Below, piece after piece: positions 1 through 6,435 of a stretch of 14,351 nt of DNA. Numbering within the stretch: position 1 is the first letter of the stretch; the number at the start of each line of letters is the position of its first letter. Source of the stretch: Reyranella sp. (GTDB taxonomy: Bacteria > Pseudomonadota > Alphaproteobacteria > Reyranellales > Reyranellaceae); contig SCVT01000569.1 of assembly GCA_004296815.1 (NCBI GenBank), positions 1 through 14,351 of the forward strand. Direction: 5' to 3'. The translations under genes were made by a program, and so were the position numbers. Below the pieces are notes generated by a model that ran no database searches, was not told the origin of the DNA, and worked only from the letters and a program-made list of their open reading frames with translations.

Positions 1-1037
1 AGACCGGGATGCTTCTTGGCGATCTCGGCGATCTGCTCGGGATCGACGAACATGCCGCGCACCTTGGTGCGCTGGTCGGCGCGGCCCATCCAGCCCTTGA
101 TGCGCATGTTGGTGCGCCCGCACGGGCTCGCGCCCGCCAGCACCGCCGACATGTCGCCGGTGCCGAAGCGGATCAGGGGATAGGCGCGGCTGAACGAGGT
201 CACCACCACCTCGCCGACATCGCCCTCGGGCACCGGATCGCCGGTGCCGGGCCGCACGATCTCCACGATCACGCCCTCGTCGACGATCATGCCCGAGATG
301 GATCCATCTGGCGCTTCCGACTCGTAGGCGATGGTGCCGAGATCGGCGGTGCCATAGCTCTGCAGGCAGCTCATGCCTTTGCCCTGGAACATCTGGCGCA
401 GCGACGGCGGCAGCGCCTCGGCACCGACGAAGGCGTGCTTCAGCGAGGAGATGTCCTTGCCCGTCTCGGCGGCCTTCTCGATCAGGATCTTGAGGAACGA
501 GGGCGTGCCGACATAGCCCTTCGGCTTGATCGCCGCGATGGCGTCGAGCTGCAGCTCGGTGTTGCCGACGCCGCCCGGCACGACGGCGCAGCCCAGCGCC
601 CGCGCCGCGGACTCCATCATCATGCCGGCGGGCGTCAGGTGATAGGCGAAGGTGTTGTAGACCACGTCGCCCGGCCGGAAGCCCGCGGCGTACATCGCGC
701 GGGCGCCGCGGAAATAGTCGGGCTCGTCGGTGTCGATCTCGAAGATCGGGCCGGGCGACATGAAGACGTGGCGCACCTTGCTCATCGGCACGGTGATCAG
801 GCCGCCCATCGGCGGGTCCTTCTTCTGCACCTCGCCCAGCACCGACTTGCGCAGCACCGGCAGCTTTGCGAGCGCCGCGCGCGACGTGACCGAGGCGGGG
901 TCGATGTCCTTCAGCCAGGTCGCGAAGAAGGGCGCATTGGCCTTGGCGTGCGCGACCTGCTGCGGCAGCGCCTGCATCAGCGCCTTCTCGCGCTCCTCGG
1001 GCGAACGTGTCTCCAACGTGTCGTAGTGCTTGGACAT
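1..1037 (-). CDS. PaaK-like adenylate-forming (phenylacetate-CoA ligase family) protein, 3' end outside window
   Basis: 345 residues are visible from ATG at 1037; the C-terminus lies beyond the left edge. The family activates carboxylic acids, classically phenylacetate, to CoA thioesters through an acyl-AMP. Seen: a PaaK-style fold with SYGTADLG near residues 227-234 (the YG..E-type A5 region), LIRFGTGD at 288-295 (A7), and GRADQRTKVRGMFVDPEQI at 318-336 (the A8 hinge, matching PaaK's GR.DD...RG....P.Q.). Odd: where PaaK has its SSGTTG-type P-loop, this protein reads FMSPGPIFEID (92-102), so the usual ATP phosphate-binding loop is not recognisable. GAGGA at 1043-1047 lies 5 nt before the ATG and supports this start. 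The gene is divergent from the AhpD-like gene, with 101 bases between them. The family call is firm; the substrate, and even adenylation activity, are open. Confidence 0.85.
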   Translation of the reverse strand, partial: MSKHYDTLETRSPEEREKALMQALPQQVAHAKANAPFFATWLKDIDPASVTSRAALAKLPVLRKSVLGEVQKKDPPMGGLITVPMSKVRHVFMSPGPIFEIDTDEPDYFRGARAMYAAGFRPGDVVYNTFAYHLTPAGMMMESAARALGCAVVPGGVGNTELQLDAIAAIKPKGYVGTPSFLKILIEKAAETGKDISSLKHAFVGAEALPPSLRQMFQGKGMSCLQSYGTADLGTIAYESEAPDGSISGMIVDEGVIVEIVRPGTGDPVPEGDVGEVVVTSFSRAYPLIRFGTGDMSAVLAGASPCGRTNMRIKGWMGRADQRTKVRGMFVDPEQIAEIAKKHPG

Positions 1038-1083
1038 GCGCTTCCTCAGGCTTTCCGCAGGACGGTAAGCGGCGCTTCCGGTC

Positions 1084-1113
1084 TTGCCAAGCGGGCTCGC
1101 CGTTGAGTATCAG
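1084..1113 (+). promoter_or_regulatory. Possible promoter of the AhpD-like/membrane protein unit
   Basis: TTGCCA (1084-1089) and TATCAG (1108-1113) are separated by 18 bases in the divergent spacer and could be -35 and -10 boxes; each matches 4 of 6 consensus positions. The -10 candidate overlaps a small imperfect inverted repeat, GAGT at 1105-1108 and ACTC at 1115-1118, that could be an operator. This is weak and rests on pattern only. Confidence 0.25.
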
Positions 1114-1128
1114 AACTCTAACATCAAT

Positions 1129-1132
1129 GGAG
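1129..1132 (+). promoter_or_regulatory. Ribosome binding site deciding the start of the AhpD-like gene
   Basis: GGAG lies 6 bases before ATG at 1139. An in-frame ATG at 1127 overlaps this GGAG and so is the less likely start. The reading frame stays open back to an ATG at 1007, inside the divergent ligase gene, but that extension does not resemble the family. Confidence 0.6.
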
Positions 1133-1138
1133 TTGCCG

Positions 1139-1603
1139 ATGTCCCAGCCCCGCATCACCTACGACGCCTTCGCCAAGCTGGCGCCGGTCGCGCAGCAGTC
1201 GCTGCTCGCCATGGGCAAGCAGGCCGACGAATCGGGGATCGGCAAGGAGATCATCGAGCTGGTGAAGCTCCGGGTGTCGCAGATCAACAACTGCGCCTTC
1301 TGCCTGCAGATCCACCTCAACGTCTCGCGCAAGCACGCGATCGCGCAGGAGAAGCTCGACCTGGTCGCGACCTGGGAGGAGGCCGGCATCTTCAGCGAGA
1401 AGGAGTGCGCCGCGCTCGCCTGGGCCGAGAGGCTCGCCCATCTCGCGGGCGGCCGCGTGTCGGACGAGGACTATGCCGCGGTCCGCAAGCACTTCAGCGA
1501 GGAGGAGGTCGTGTTCCTCTCGGTCTCGATCGCGACCATCAACGCCTGGAACCGCCTGGGGGCGGCCTTCCGCTTCGCCCCGCCGATCCTACCTCGGAGG
1601 TAA
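1139..1603 (+). CDS. AhpD-like/carboxymuconolactone decarboxylase family protein
   Basis: 154 residues, the usual size for this all-helical family. The core LRVSQINNCAFCLQIH carries CxxC at C52/C55, with E40 twelve residues before C52 and H59 seven after it. This is the spacing of the Glu-Cys-Cys-His relay known in Mycobacterium tuberculosis AhpD (E118, C130, C133, H137), so a thiol peroxidase or disulfide reductase role is more likely than true carboxymuconolactone decarboxylation. No signal peptide is seen, so it should be cytoplasmic. The start at 1139 rests on GGAG 6 nt upstream. A small membrane-protein gene follows 35 bases downstream on the same strand and is probably co-transcribed. 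The two genes sit between livF and the PaaK-like gene on the opposite strand. The family is secure; the physiological substrate is unknown. Confidence 0.9.
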   Translation: MSQPRITYDAFAKLAPVAQQSLLAMGKQADESGIGKEIIELVKLRVSQINNCAFCLQIHLNVSRKHAIAQEKLDLVATWEEAGIFSEKECAALAWAERLAHLAGGRVSDEDYAAVRKHFSEEEVVFLSVSIATINAWNRLGAAFRFAPPILPRR

Positions 1604-1638
1604 TTGCCCGGGCGGCGGGCGGCCGCGAAGGTGGCGGC

Positions 1639-2013
1639 ATGTGGAACGCGGTTCTCCTGCCCCTCTCCTTCGCCGTCGTCGGCATCATCCATCTGCTGCC
1701 CGTGGCGCCGGTGTTCGTGCCGGCGACCTTGCAGCGCCTCTACGGCATCGCGCCCGGCGACACGACGCTTCTGGTGCTGATGCGGCACAGGGCGCTGCTG
1801 CTGGCGCTGGTCGGCATCCTCTGCCTGTCGGCCGTGTGGTGGTCGCCGATGCGGCCGGCGGCACTGCTGGCCGCGGCGATCAACATCTTCGGCTTCTTCG
1901 CCTTCTATGCGCTCTACGGCAGTCCGGCTGGTCCGCTGCGCATCATCGCCATCGGCGATCTGGTGGCGCTGCCGTTCCTCGCCTATGCCGCCTGGGCGAC
2001 GCTGGTGCGTTGA
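1639..2013 (+). CDS. Small four-helix membrane protein of unknown function
   Basis: 124 residues with four hydrophobic segments at about 4-22, 50-68, 73-94 and 101-121. Short loops contain LQRLYGI (31-37), MRHRALLL (48-55) and a buried Asp in IAIGDLVAL (103-111). These features recall a family of about 120-residue membrane proteins with a conserved MRHR motif, some of which are, as I remember, labelled phosphopantetheine adenylyltransferase in databases; nothing here resembles that soluble enzyme, so I do not adopt the name. AAGGTGG at 1628-1634 serves as ribosome binding site. The gene follows the AhpD-like gene by 35 bases, probably as one transcript. Its TGA directly abuts the livF stop from the other strand. 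The ORF is convincing; the function is unknown. Confidence 0.8.
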   Translation: MWNAVLLPLSFAVVGIIHLLPVAPVFVPATLQRLYGIAPGDTTLLVLMRHRALLLALVGILCLSAVWWSPMRPAALLAAAINIFGFFAFYALYGSPAGPLRIIAIGDLVALPFLAYAAWATLVR

Positions 2014-2844
2014 TCAGAGCCAGCGCTTGCGCCGGCGGTAGTGCTTGACGTCGCGGAACGAGCGGCGGCCTTCGCCGCCGATGCCCAGGTAGAATTCCTT
2101 CACGTCCTCGTTTTCACGCAAGCTCGCGGCATTGCCGTCGAGCACGACGCGGCCGTTCTCCAGGATGTAGCCGTAATGGGCGAAGCGCAGCGCCACGTTG
2201 GTGTTCTGCTCGGCCAGCAGGATCGAGACCTTTTCCTTCTCGTTGAGATTCTTCACGATCTCGAAGATCTCCTCGACGAGCTGCGGCGCCAGCCCCATCG
2301 ACGGCTCGTCGAGCAGGATGGTCGAGGGCCGGCTCATCAGGGCGCGGCCGATCGCCGTCATCTGCTGCTCGCCGCCCGACGTGTAGCCGGCCTGGCTGGA
2401 GCGCCGTTCCTTGAGCCGCGGGAAATAGTGATAGACCTTCTCGAGGTCGTCGGCGACCTGGCGCCGCTTGCTGCCGTGGATGAAGGCGCCGGTCAGCAGG
2501 TTCTCCTCGACCGTGAGGTGGCCAAAGCAGTGCCTCCCCTCCATCACCTGGATGACGCCGCGGCGCACCAGGTCGTTGGGCGTCAGCCCGTCGACCCGCT
2601 CGCCGCGGCAATGGATGTGGCCCTTGGTGACCTCGCCGCGCTCTGTGCGGAGCAGGTTGGAGATCGCCTTGAGCGTCGTCGACTTGCCGGCGCCGTTGGC
2701 GCCCAGCAAGGCCACGATGCCGCCCTCCGGCACCGACAGCGACACGCCCTTCAACACGAGGATCACGTGATTGTAGATCACCTCGATGTTGGCGACGTCG
2801 ATGACGTTCGACGTCGCGGACGCAGGCGCCGGAGAAGCGGTCAT
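2014..2844 (-). CDS. livF: LivF-type ATPase of a branched-chain-amino-acid-like ABC importer
   Basis: 276 residues; energises uptake together with LivG on the cytoplasmic face of the LivH/LivM permease. Seen: Walker A GANGAGKST (48-56), ABC signature SGGEQQ (156-161), Walker B ILLDEP (176-181), and AEQN (211-214) where most ABC ATPases have the H-loop histidine; Gln there is usual for LivF. It is longer than typical LivF (about 235-240). It has an Ala/Ser/Pro-rich N-terminal lead (1-15) and a basic C-terminal tail (about 258-276) ending RRRKRWL. I start at ATG 2844, 7 bases after the binding-protein stop; the frame extends to 2901 inside that gene but without family resemblance. An AAGGAG lies 13 nt upstream, rather far, so translation may be coupled. 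Last gene of the operon. The substrate is probably a carboxylate rather than an amino acid, judging by the ligase in the operon. Confidence 0.94.
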   Translation of the reverse strand: MTASPAPASATSNVIDVANIEVIYNHVILVLKGVSLSVPEGGIVALLGANGAGKSTTLKAISNLLRTERGEVTKGHIHCRGERVDGLTPNDLVRRGVIQVMEGRHCFGHLTVEENLLTGAFIHGSKRRQVADDLEKVYHYFPRLKERRSSQAGYTSGGEQQMTAIGRALMSRPSTILLDEPSMGLAPQLVEEIFEIVKNLNEKEKVSILLAEQNTNVALRFAHYGYILENGRVVLDGNAASLRENEDVKEFYLGIGGEGRRSFRDVKHYRRRKRWL

Positions 2845-2851
2845 CGCGGGA

Positions 2852-4177
2852 TCAGCTCTCCTTCGAGCAGTCGCGCACCGGAAGCTTCTTCTCCTCGGCA
2901 TACTTCTTCGCCGCGGCGTCGACCATCGGCTTCAGGACCTTGTCGTCCGACTGGTACCAGTCGGAGACCACGACCCACTTGGCGCCGTCCCACTGTTGGA
3001 CGCGACCGGCGCGCGTGCCCTCGTGATCCTGGCAGCTCACCTTGAGGGGCTGCAGCATGCCCTCGAAGCCGAGCTCCTTCAGCCGGGCGGCCGAGAGATC
3101 GAGATTCTCGATGCCCCAGCGCACCTGCTCACCGGTCAGCGGCTTGTTGCCGAACTTCTTCTGCGCCGTGCGGATCGACTCGACGCCCAGCATGGCGTTG
3201 ACCAGGCCGCGGTTGTAGAGCACCTCGCCGGTCTCGTCGTACTTCGCGACGCCCTTGCCCTTGTCGTAGAGGAACTTCTTGAGGTCGGCATGGACGCCGA
3301 ACTGGCCGGCGCCGTGCTGCAGCATGGCGGCATGGTAGCCCTTGGCGCCGCCCTCGGCGGGACGCACGTCGGGCTCGGCACCCGACCACCACACGCCGAA
3401 CATCTTGTCGCGCGGGAAGCCGACGGCCGCGGCCTCCTTGATCGAGGTCGAGTTCATGATGCCCCAGCCCCACAGCAGGACGTAGTCCGGCCGGTTCTGG
3501 CGGATCTGCAGCCACGTCGCCTTCTGCTCGACGCCGGGATGGGTGACGGGCATCGGCGTGAACTCGAAGCCGTGCATCTTGGCGCGCTGCTCGAGGAGCG
3601 CGATCGGCTCCTTGCCGTAGGGCGAGTCGTGATAGACGAGCACGACCTTCTTGCCCTTGAGCTTCTCGAAGCCGCCTTCCTTCAGCGCGATGTGCTGCAT
3701 GATGATGTCGGCGGCCGACCAGTAGGTGCCGAGCAGCGGGAAGTTCCACTGGAACACCGAGCCGTCGCGGCTCTCCGAGCGGCCGTAGCCCATCGAGATC
3801 ACCGGGATCTTGTCGACCGGCGCCTTCTCGGTGAGCGCGAAGGTGATGCCGGTGCTCAGCGGATTGACGTAGGCCGCGCCGGTCGGGCCCTTGCCCTTGA
3901 GGCGCTCGTAGCACTCGACGCCGCGGTCGGTGGCGTAGCCGGTGTCGCACTCCTCGTAGAGGATTTTCACGCCGTTGATGCCGCCGTCACGCTCGTTGAC
4001 CAGGGCATAGTAGTCGGCGACGCCGTTGGCGAACGGGATGCCGTTCGGCGCGTAGGCGCCGGTGCGGTAGATCAGTCCGGGAATGAACTGTTCGTTCTGG
4101 GCCTGCGCGCCCGAAGCGACCGTCAGTCCGGCCGCCGCGACCGCCGCGCCCAATAGCGCTGCTTTCATCAGTCTCAT
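2852..4177 (-). CDS. Periplasmic substrate-binding protein of the Liv-type ABC importer (LivK-like)
   Basis: 441 residues. An N-terminal signal peptide (MRLMKAALLGAAVAAAG..., predicted cleavage after AQA at 26) is followed by a type I periplasmic binding fold of the LivK/amide-binding family: GLIYRTGAYAPNGIPFANGV near 34-53, PLSTGITFALTEKAP at 106-120, and VVLVYHDSPYGKE at 178-190. It is larger than E. coli LivK (about 370). Cysteines at 77, 89, 382 and 437 could form two disulfides. The start at 4177 is set by a perfect AGGAGG (4185-4190) 7 nt upstream, the strongest ribosome binding site in the operon, which fits the high amounts binding proteins need. It lies between livM (62-base spacer) and livF (7 bases). 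The ligand cannot be read from the sequence; the neighbouring CoA ligase suggests an organic acid. Confidence 0.93.
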   Translation of the reverse strand: MRLMKAALLGAAVAAAGLTVASGAQAQNEQFIPGLIYRTGAYAPNGIPFANGVADYYALVNERDGGINGVKILYEECDTGYATDRGVECYERLKGKGPTGAAYVNPLSTGITFALTEKAPVDKIPVISMGYGRSESRDGSVFQWNFPLLGTYWSAADIIMQHIALKEGGFEKLKGKKVVLVYHDSPYGKEPIALLEQRAKMHGFEFTPMPVTHPGVEQKATWLQIRQNRPDYVLLWGWGIMNSTSIKEAAAVGFPRDKMFGVWWSGAEPDVRPAEGGAKGYHAAMLQHGAGQFGVHADLKKFLYDKGKGVAKYDETGEVLYNRGLVNAMLGVESIRTAQKKFGNKPLTGEQVRWGIENLDLSAARLKELGFEGMLQPLKVSCQDHEGTRAGRVQQWDGAKWVVVSDWYQSDDKVLKPMVDAAAKKYAEEKKLPVRDCSKES

Positions 4178-4184
4178 CGTGTTT

Positions 4185-4190
4185 CCTCCT
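4185..4190 (-). promoter_or_regulatory. Consensus Shine-Dalgarno of the binding-protein gene
   Basis: AGGAGG on the minus strand, 7 bases before ATG 4177. No other gene of this operon has a comparable site at good spacing, so the binding protein is probably translated more strongly than its neighbours. It also favours ATG 4177 over the second Met at 4168. Confidence 0.8.
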
Positions 4191-4205
4191 CGTGATGTGG
4201 GCGAT

Positions 4206-4231
4206 GCTTTTTGCCGCCCTTGCCAGAAAGC
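4206..4231 (-). other. Imperfect inverted repeat in the livM to binding-protein spacer
   Basis: GCTTTCTG and CAAAAAGC (minus strand) can form an 8-bp stem with one C.A mismatch around a 10-base loop, in the 62-base spacer before the binding-protein gene. Similar hairpins in other transporter operons stabilise or process mRNA so that the binding protein is made in excess. There is no U-run suggesting a strong terminator. The structure is marginal. Confidence 0.3.
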
Positions 4232-4239
4232 CTAGTGGA

Positions 4240-5307
4240 TCAGTGCGGGAACGGCCAGAGCCGGAGCTTCTCCTTGGCGATCGCCCAGAGGCGCGCCAGC
4301 CCGTGCGGCTCGACGATCAGGAAGAAGACGATCATGGCGCCGAACACCATGAATTCCAGGTGGCTGAGCAGGGCCGTCGACATCTTGACCCCGAACCAGC
4401 CAGGAAGCTGGTTGAGCACGATCGGCGTCAGCACGATGAAGGCGGCCCCCAGGAAGCTGCCGAGCAGCGAGCCCAGCCCGCCGATGATCACCATGAACAG
4501 GATCTGGAACGAGCGGTTGATGTCGAAGGCCAAGGGCTCCCAGGCGCCGAGCCGCAGGAAGGCCCACATGGCGCCGGCGATGCCGATGAAGAACGAGGAG
4601 ACCGCGAAGGCGGTGAGCTTGGTGCGGAGCGGACGGAAGCCGATGATCTCGGCCGCGATATCCATGTCGCGGATCGCCATCCACGAACGGCCGATATGGC
4701 CGCGCACCAGGTTCTTGGCGACCACCGTGGCGACGACCACGAAGGCCAGGATGAACAGGTAGCGCTCCATCGGCGTGTCGATCTTCCAGCCGAACGCGCT
4801 GGTGTCGCCGACCGCGACCGAGCCCGACGGCGTGTAGTTGGTCAGCCACTTCACGCGCGCGAACAGCCAGTCGAGGAAGAACTGCGAGGCGAGCGTCGCG
4901 ACGGCGAGGTAGAAGCCCTTGATCCGGAGCGACGGGATGCCGAACAGGATGCCGACCGCCGCCGACATCAGGCCGCCGAACAGGAACACGACGATGAGGT
5001 TGTTGGCCTCCGGCACGCGGAGCCAGAGGTTGTAGGCGGCATAGGCGCCGACCGCCATGAAGCCACCGGTGCCGAGCGAGACCTGGCCGCAATAGCCGAC
5101 CAGGATGTTGAGCCCGATCGCCGCCAGCGACAGGATCAGGAACGGGATCAGGATCTCGGTGTAGAGATACTGGCTGGCGAACAGCGGCACGACGAGCAAC
5201 GCCGCCGCGATCACCGCGAGCACGAAGATGCGGTCCTGCAGGATCGGGAAGATCTGCTGGTCGGCGCCGTAGGTCGTCTTGAACTGGCCAGCCTCACGGT
5301 AAAGCAT
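4240..5307 (-). CDS. livM: LivM-type permease of the Liv-like ABC importer
   Basis: 355 residues, typical of LivM. A short cytoplasmic lead (1-27) is followed by about eight to ten hydrophobic helices. Family landmarks: LAAIGLNILVGYCGQVSLGTGGFMAVGAYAAY near 81-112, GIPSLRIKGFYLAVATLA near 153-170, the ATPase-contact loop with RSWMAIRDMDIAAEIIGF near 238-255, and GGLGSLLGSFLGAAFI near 297-312. It forms the membrane channel with LivH. ATG 5307 is 3 bases after the livH stop, with only a poor GAGCGGGTG-like site upstream, so translation is probably coupled to livH. The family call is secure; the transported substrate is unknown. Confidence 0.94.
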   Translation of the reverse strand: MLYREAGQFKTTYGADQQIFPILQDRIFVLAVIAAALLVVPLFASQYLYTEILIPFLILSLAAIGLNILVGYCGQVSLGTGGFMAVGAYAAYNLWLRVPEANNLIVVFLFGGLMSAAVGILFGIPSLRIKGFYLAVATLASQFFLDWLFARVKWLTNYTPSGSVAVGDTSAFGWKIDTPMERYLFILAFVVVATVVAKNLVRGHIGRSWMAIRDMDIAAEIIGFRPLRTKLTAFAVSSFFIGIAGAMWAFLRLGAWEPLAFDINRSFQILFMVIIGGLGSLLGSFLGAAFIVLTPIVLNQLPGWFGVKMSTALLSHLEFMVFGAMIVFFLIVEPHGLARLWAIAKEKLRLWPFPH

Positions 5308-5310
5308 GGG

Positions 5311-6435
5311 CTACACCCGCTCGATGATGCGTTCGCCGAACAGGCCCTGCGGCCTGAACAGCAGGAAGACCAGCGCCAGCATGTAGGCGAACCAGTTCTC
5401 GATGCCGCCGCCGGCGAGATCGAACTGCTTGACCAGAATGGGCGCCAGGAAGACTTCCGAGAGCTTCTCGCCGGCGCCGATGATCAGGCCGCCGACGATG
5501 GCGCCCGGCACCGAAGTGAAGCCGCCCAGGATCAGCACCGGCAGCGCCTTGAGCGCGATCAGCGAGATCGAGAACTGCACGCCGAGCTTGGCGCCCCAGA
5601 TCAGCCCGGCGGCCAGCGCCACGAGGCCCGACACCGTCCAGACCACGAGCCAGATCATGTTGAGCGGGATGCCGACCGACTGCGCCGCCGCATGGTCGTC
5701 GGCCACGGCGCGCAGCGCGCGGCCGATCCTGGTCTTCTGGAAGAAGAGCGCCAGCACGATCACCAGCACCGCCGCGATCACTGCCGCGACCAGGTCGCCG
5801 GGATCGACCAGCAGGCCGCCCGGGAACACGCCCTCGAAGAGGAAGATCGGGTCCTTGGGCAGGCCGAGGTTGATCTTGTAGATGTCGCTGCCCCACAGGG
5901 TCTGACCAAAGCCGTCGAGGAAGTAGGCGATGCCGAGCGTCGCCATGAACAGGATGATGCCTTCCTGGTTCACGAGATGGCGCAGCACCAGGCGTTCGAT
6001 CGCGTAGGCGAGCAGCCCCATGATCGCCGCCGTCGCCGCGATGGCGAGCCACATCGGCCAGGCGCCCTTCCCGTAGGCATAGGCGGCGGCCCCGCCCGCG
6101 ACAGCGCCGAGGAGCGACAGCAGCAGCACCTTGCGCCGCTCGTCGCCGCCACCGCCGCGCGCCATGTACTCGCGCCACACGTACCAGCCGACCAGCGCCA
6201 GCGCGACGCCGAGAACCGCCGCGGCGGCGACGAACTGGCCGAGGAAGACCTCCTTGTTGTCGATCGCGCCGGCCAGCCGCGCGATCGTGAGCGCGGCGAA
6301 CAGCACCATCGCGCCCTGCGCGAAGTTGAACACGCCGGAGGCCTTGAAGATCAGCACGAAGCCCAGCGCCACCAGCGAGTAGAGCACGCCGGTGAGCAGG
6401 CCGCCGATCAGCGTCTCGAGGAACGGACCCAGCAT
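5311..6435 (-). CDS. livH: LivH-type permease with an extra two-helix insertion
   Basis: 374 residues against about 290-310 for common LivH. Family landmarks: LVALGFVLIFKASGVFNFAQG (about 21-41), ATLGIAYFLDGFGQTLWG (165-182), the coupling loop GRALRAVADDHAAAQSVGI (238-256), and LGGFTSVPGAIVGGLIIGAGE (303-323). The excess lies between the second helix and the usual third helix (about 128-150): two additional hydrophobic stretches at about 65-88 and 103-122 joined by a loop reading ARGGGGDERRK (92-102). I start at ATG 6435, which shares its A with the livG stop (TGATG), a clear sign of translational coupling. The frame runs on to 6630 inside livG, but that Arg/Pro/His-rich extension is a shadow. 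The insertion preserves topology because it adds an even number of helices. Confidence 0.93.
   Translation of the reverse strand: MLGPFLETLIGGLLTGVLYSLVALGFVLIFKASGVFNFAQGAMVLFAALTIARLAGAIDNKEVFLGQFVAAAAVLGVALALVGWYVWREYMARGGGGDERRKVLLLSLLGAVAGGAAAYAYGKGAWPMWLAIAATAAIMGLLAYAIERLVLRHLVNQEGIILFMATLGIAYFLDGFGQTLWGSDIYKINLGLPKDPIFLFEGVFPGGLLVDPGDLVAAVIAAVLVIVLALFFQKTRIGRALRAVADDHAAAQSVGIPLNMIWLVVWTVSGLVALAAGLIWGAKLGVQFSISLIALKALPVLILGGFTSVPGAIVGGLIIGAGEKLSEVFLAPILVKQFDLAGGGIENWFAYMLALVFLLFRPQGLFGERIIERV

Noticed and set aside
9..1106. 365-codon plus-strand open frame opposite the PaaK-like gene
   Set aside because: Shadow frame; the minus strand has adenylate-forming ligase motifs over its whole length.
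1084..2013. 309-codon plus-strand frame ending with the small membrane protein
   Set aside because: The upstream 185 codons are the wrong frame of the AhpD-like gene. Only the part from ATG 1639 has a membrane-protein composition and a ribosome binding site.
2786..4156. 456-codon plus-strand open frame opposite the binding protein
   Set aside because: Antisense shadow rich in Leu, Ala, Val, Asp, Glu and His with no recognisable family; the opposite frame has a signal peptide and binding-protein fold.
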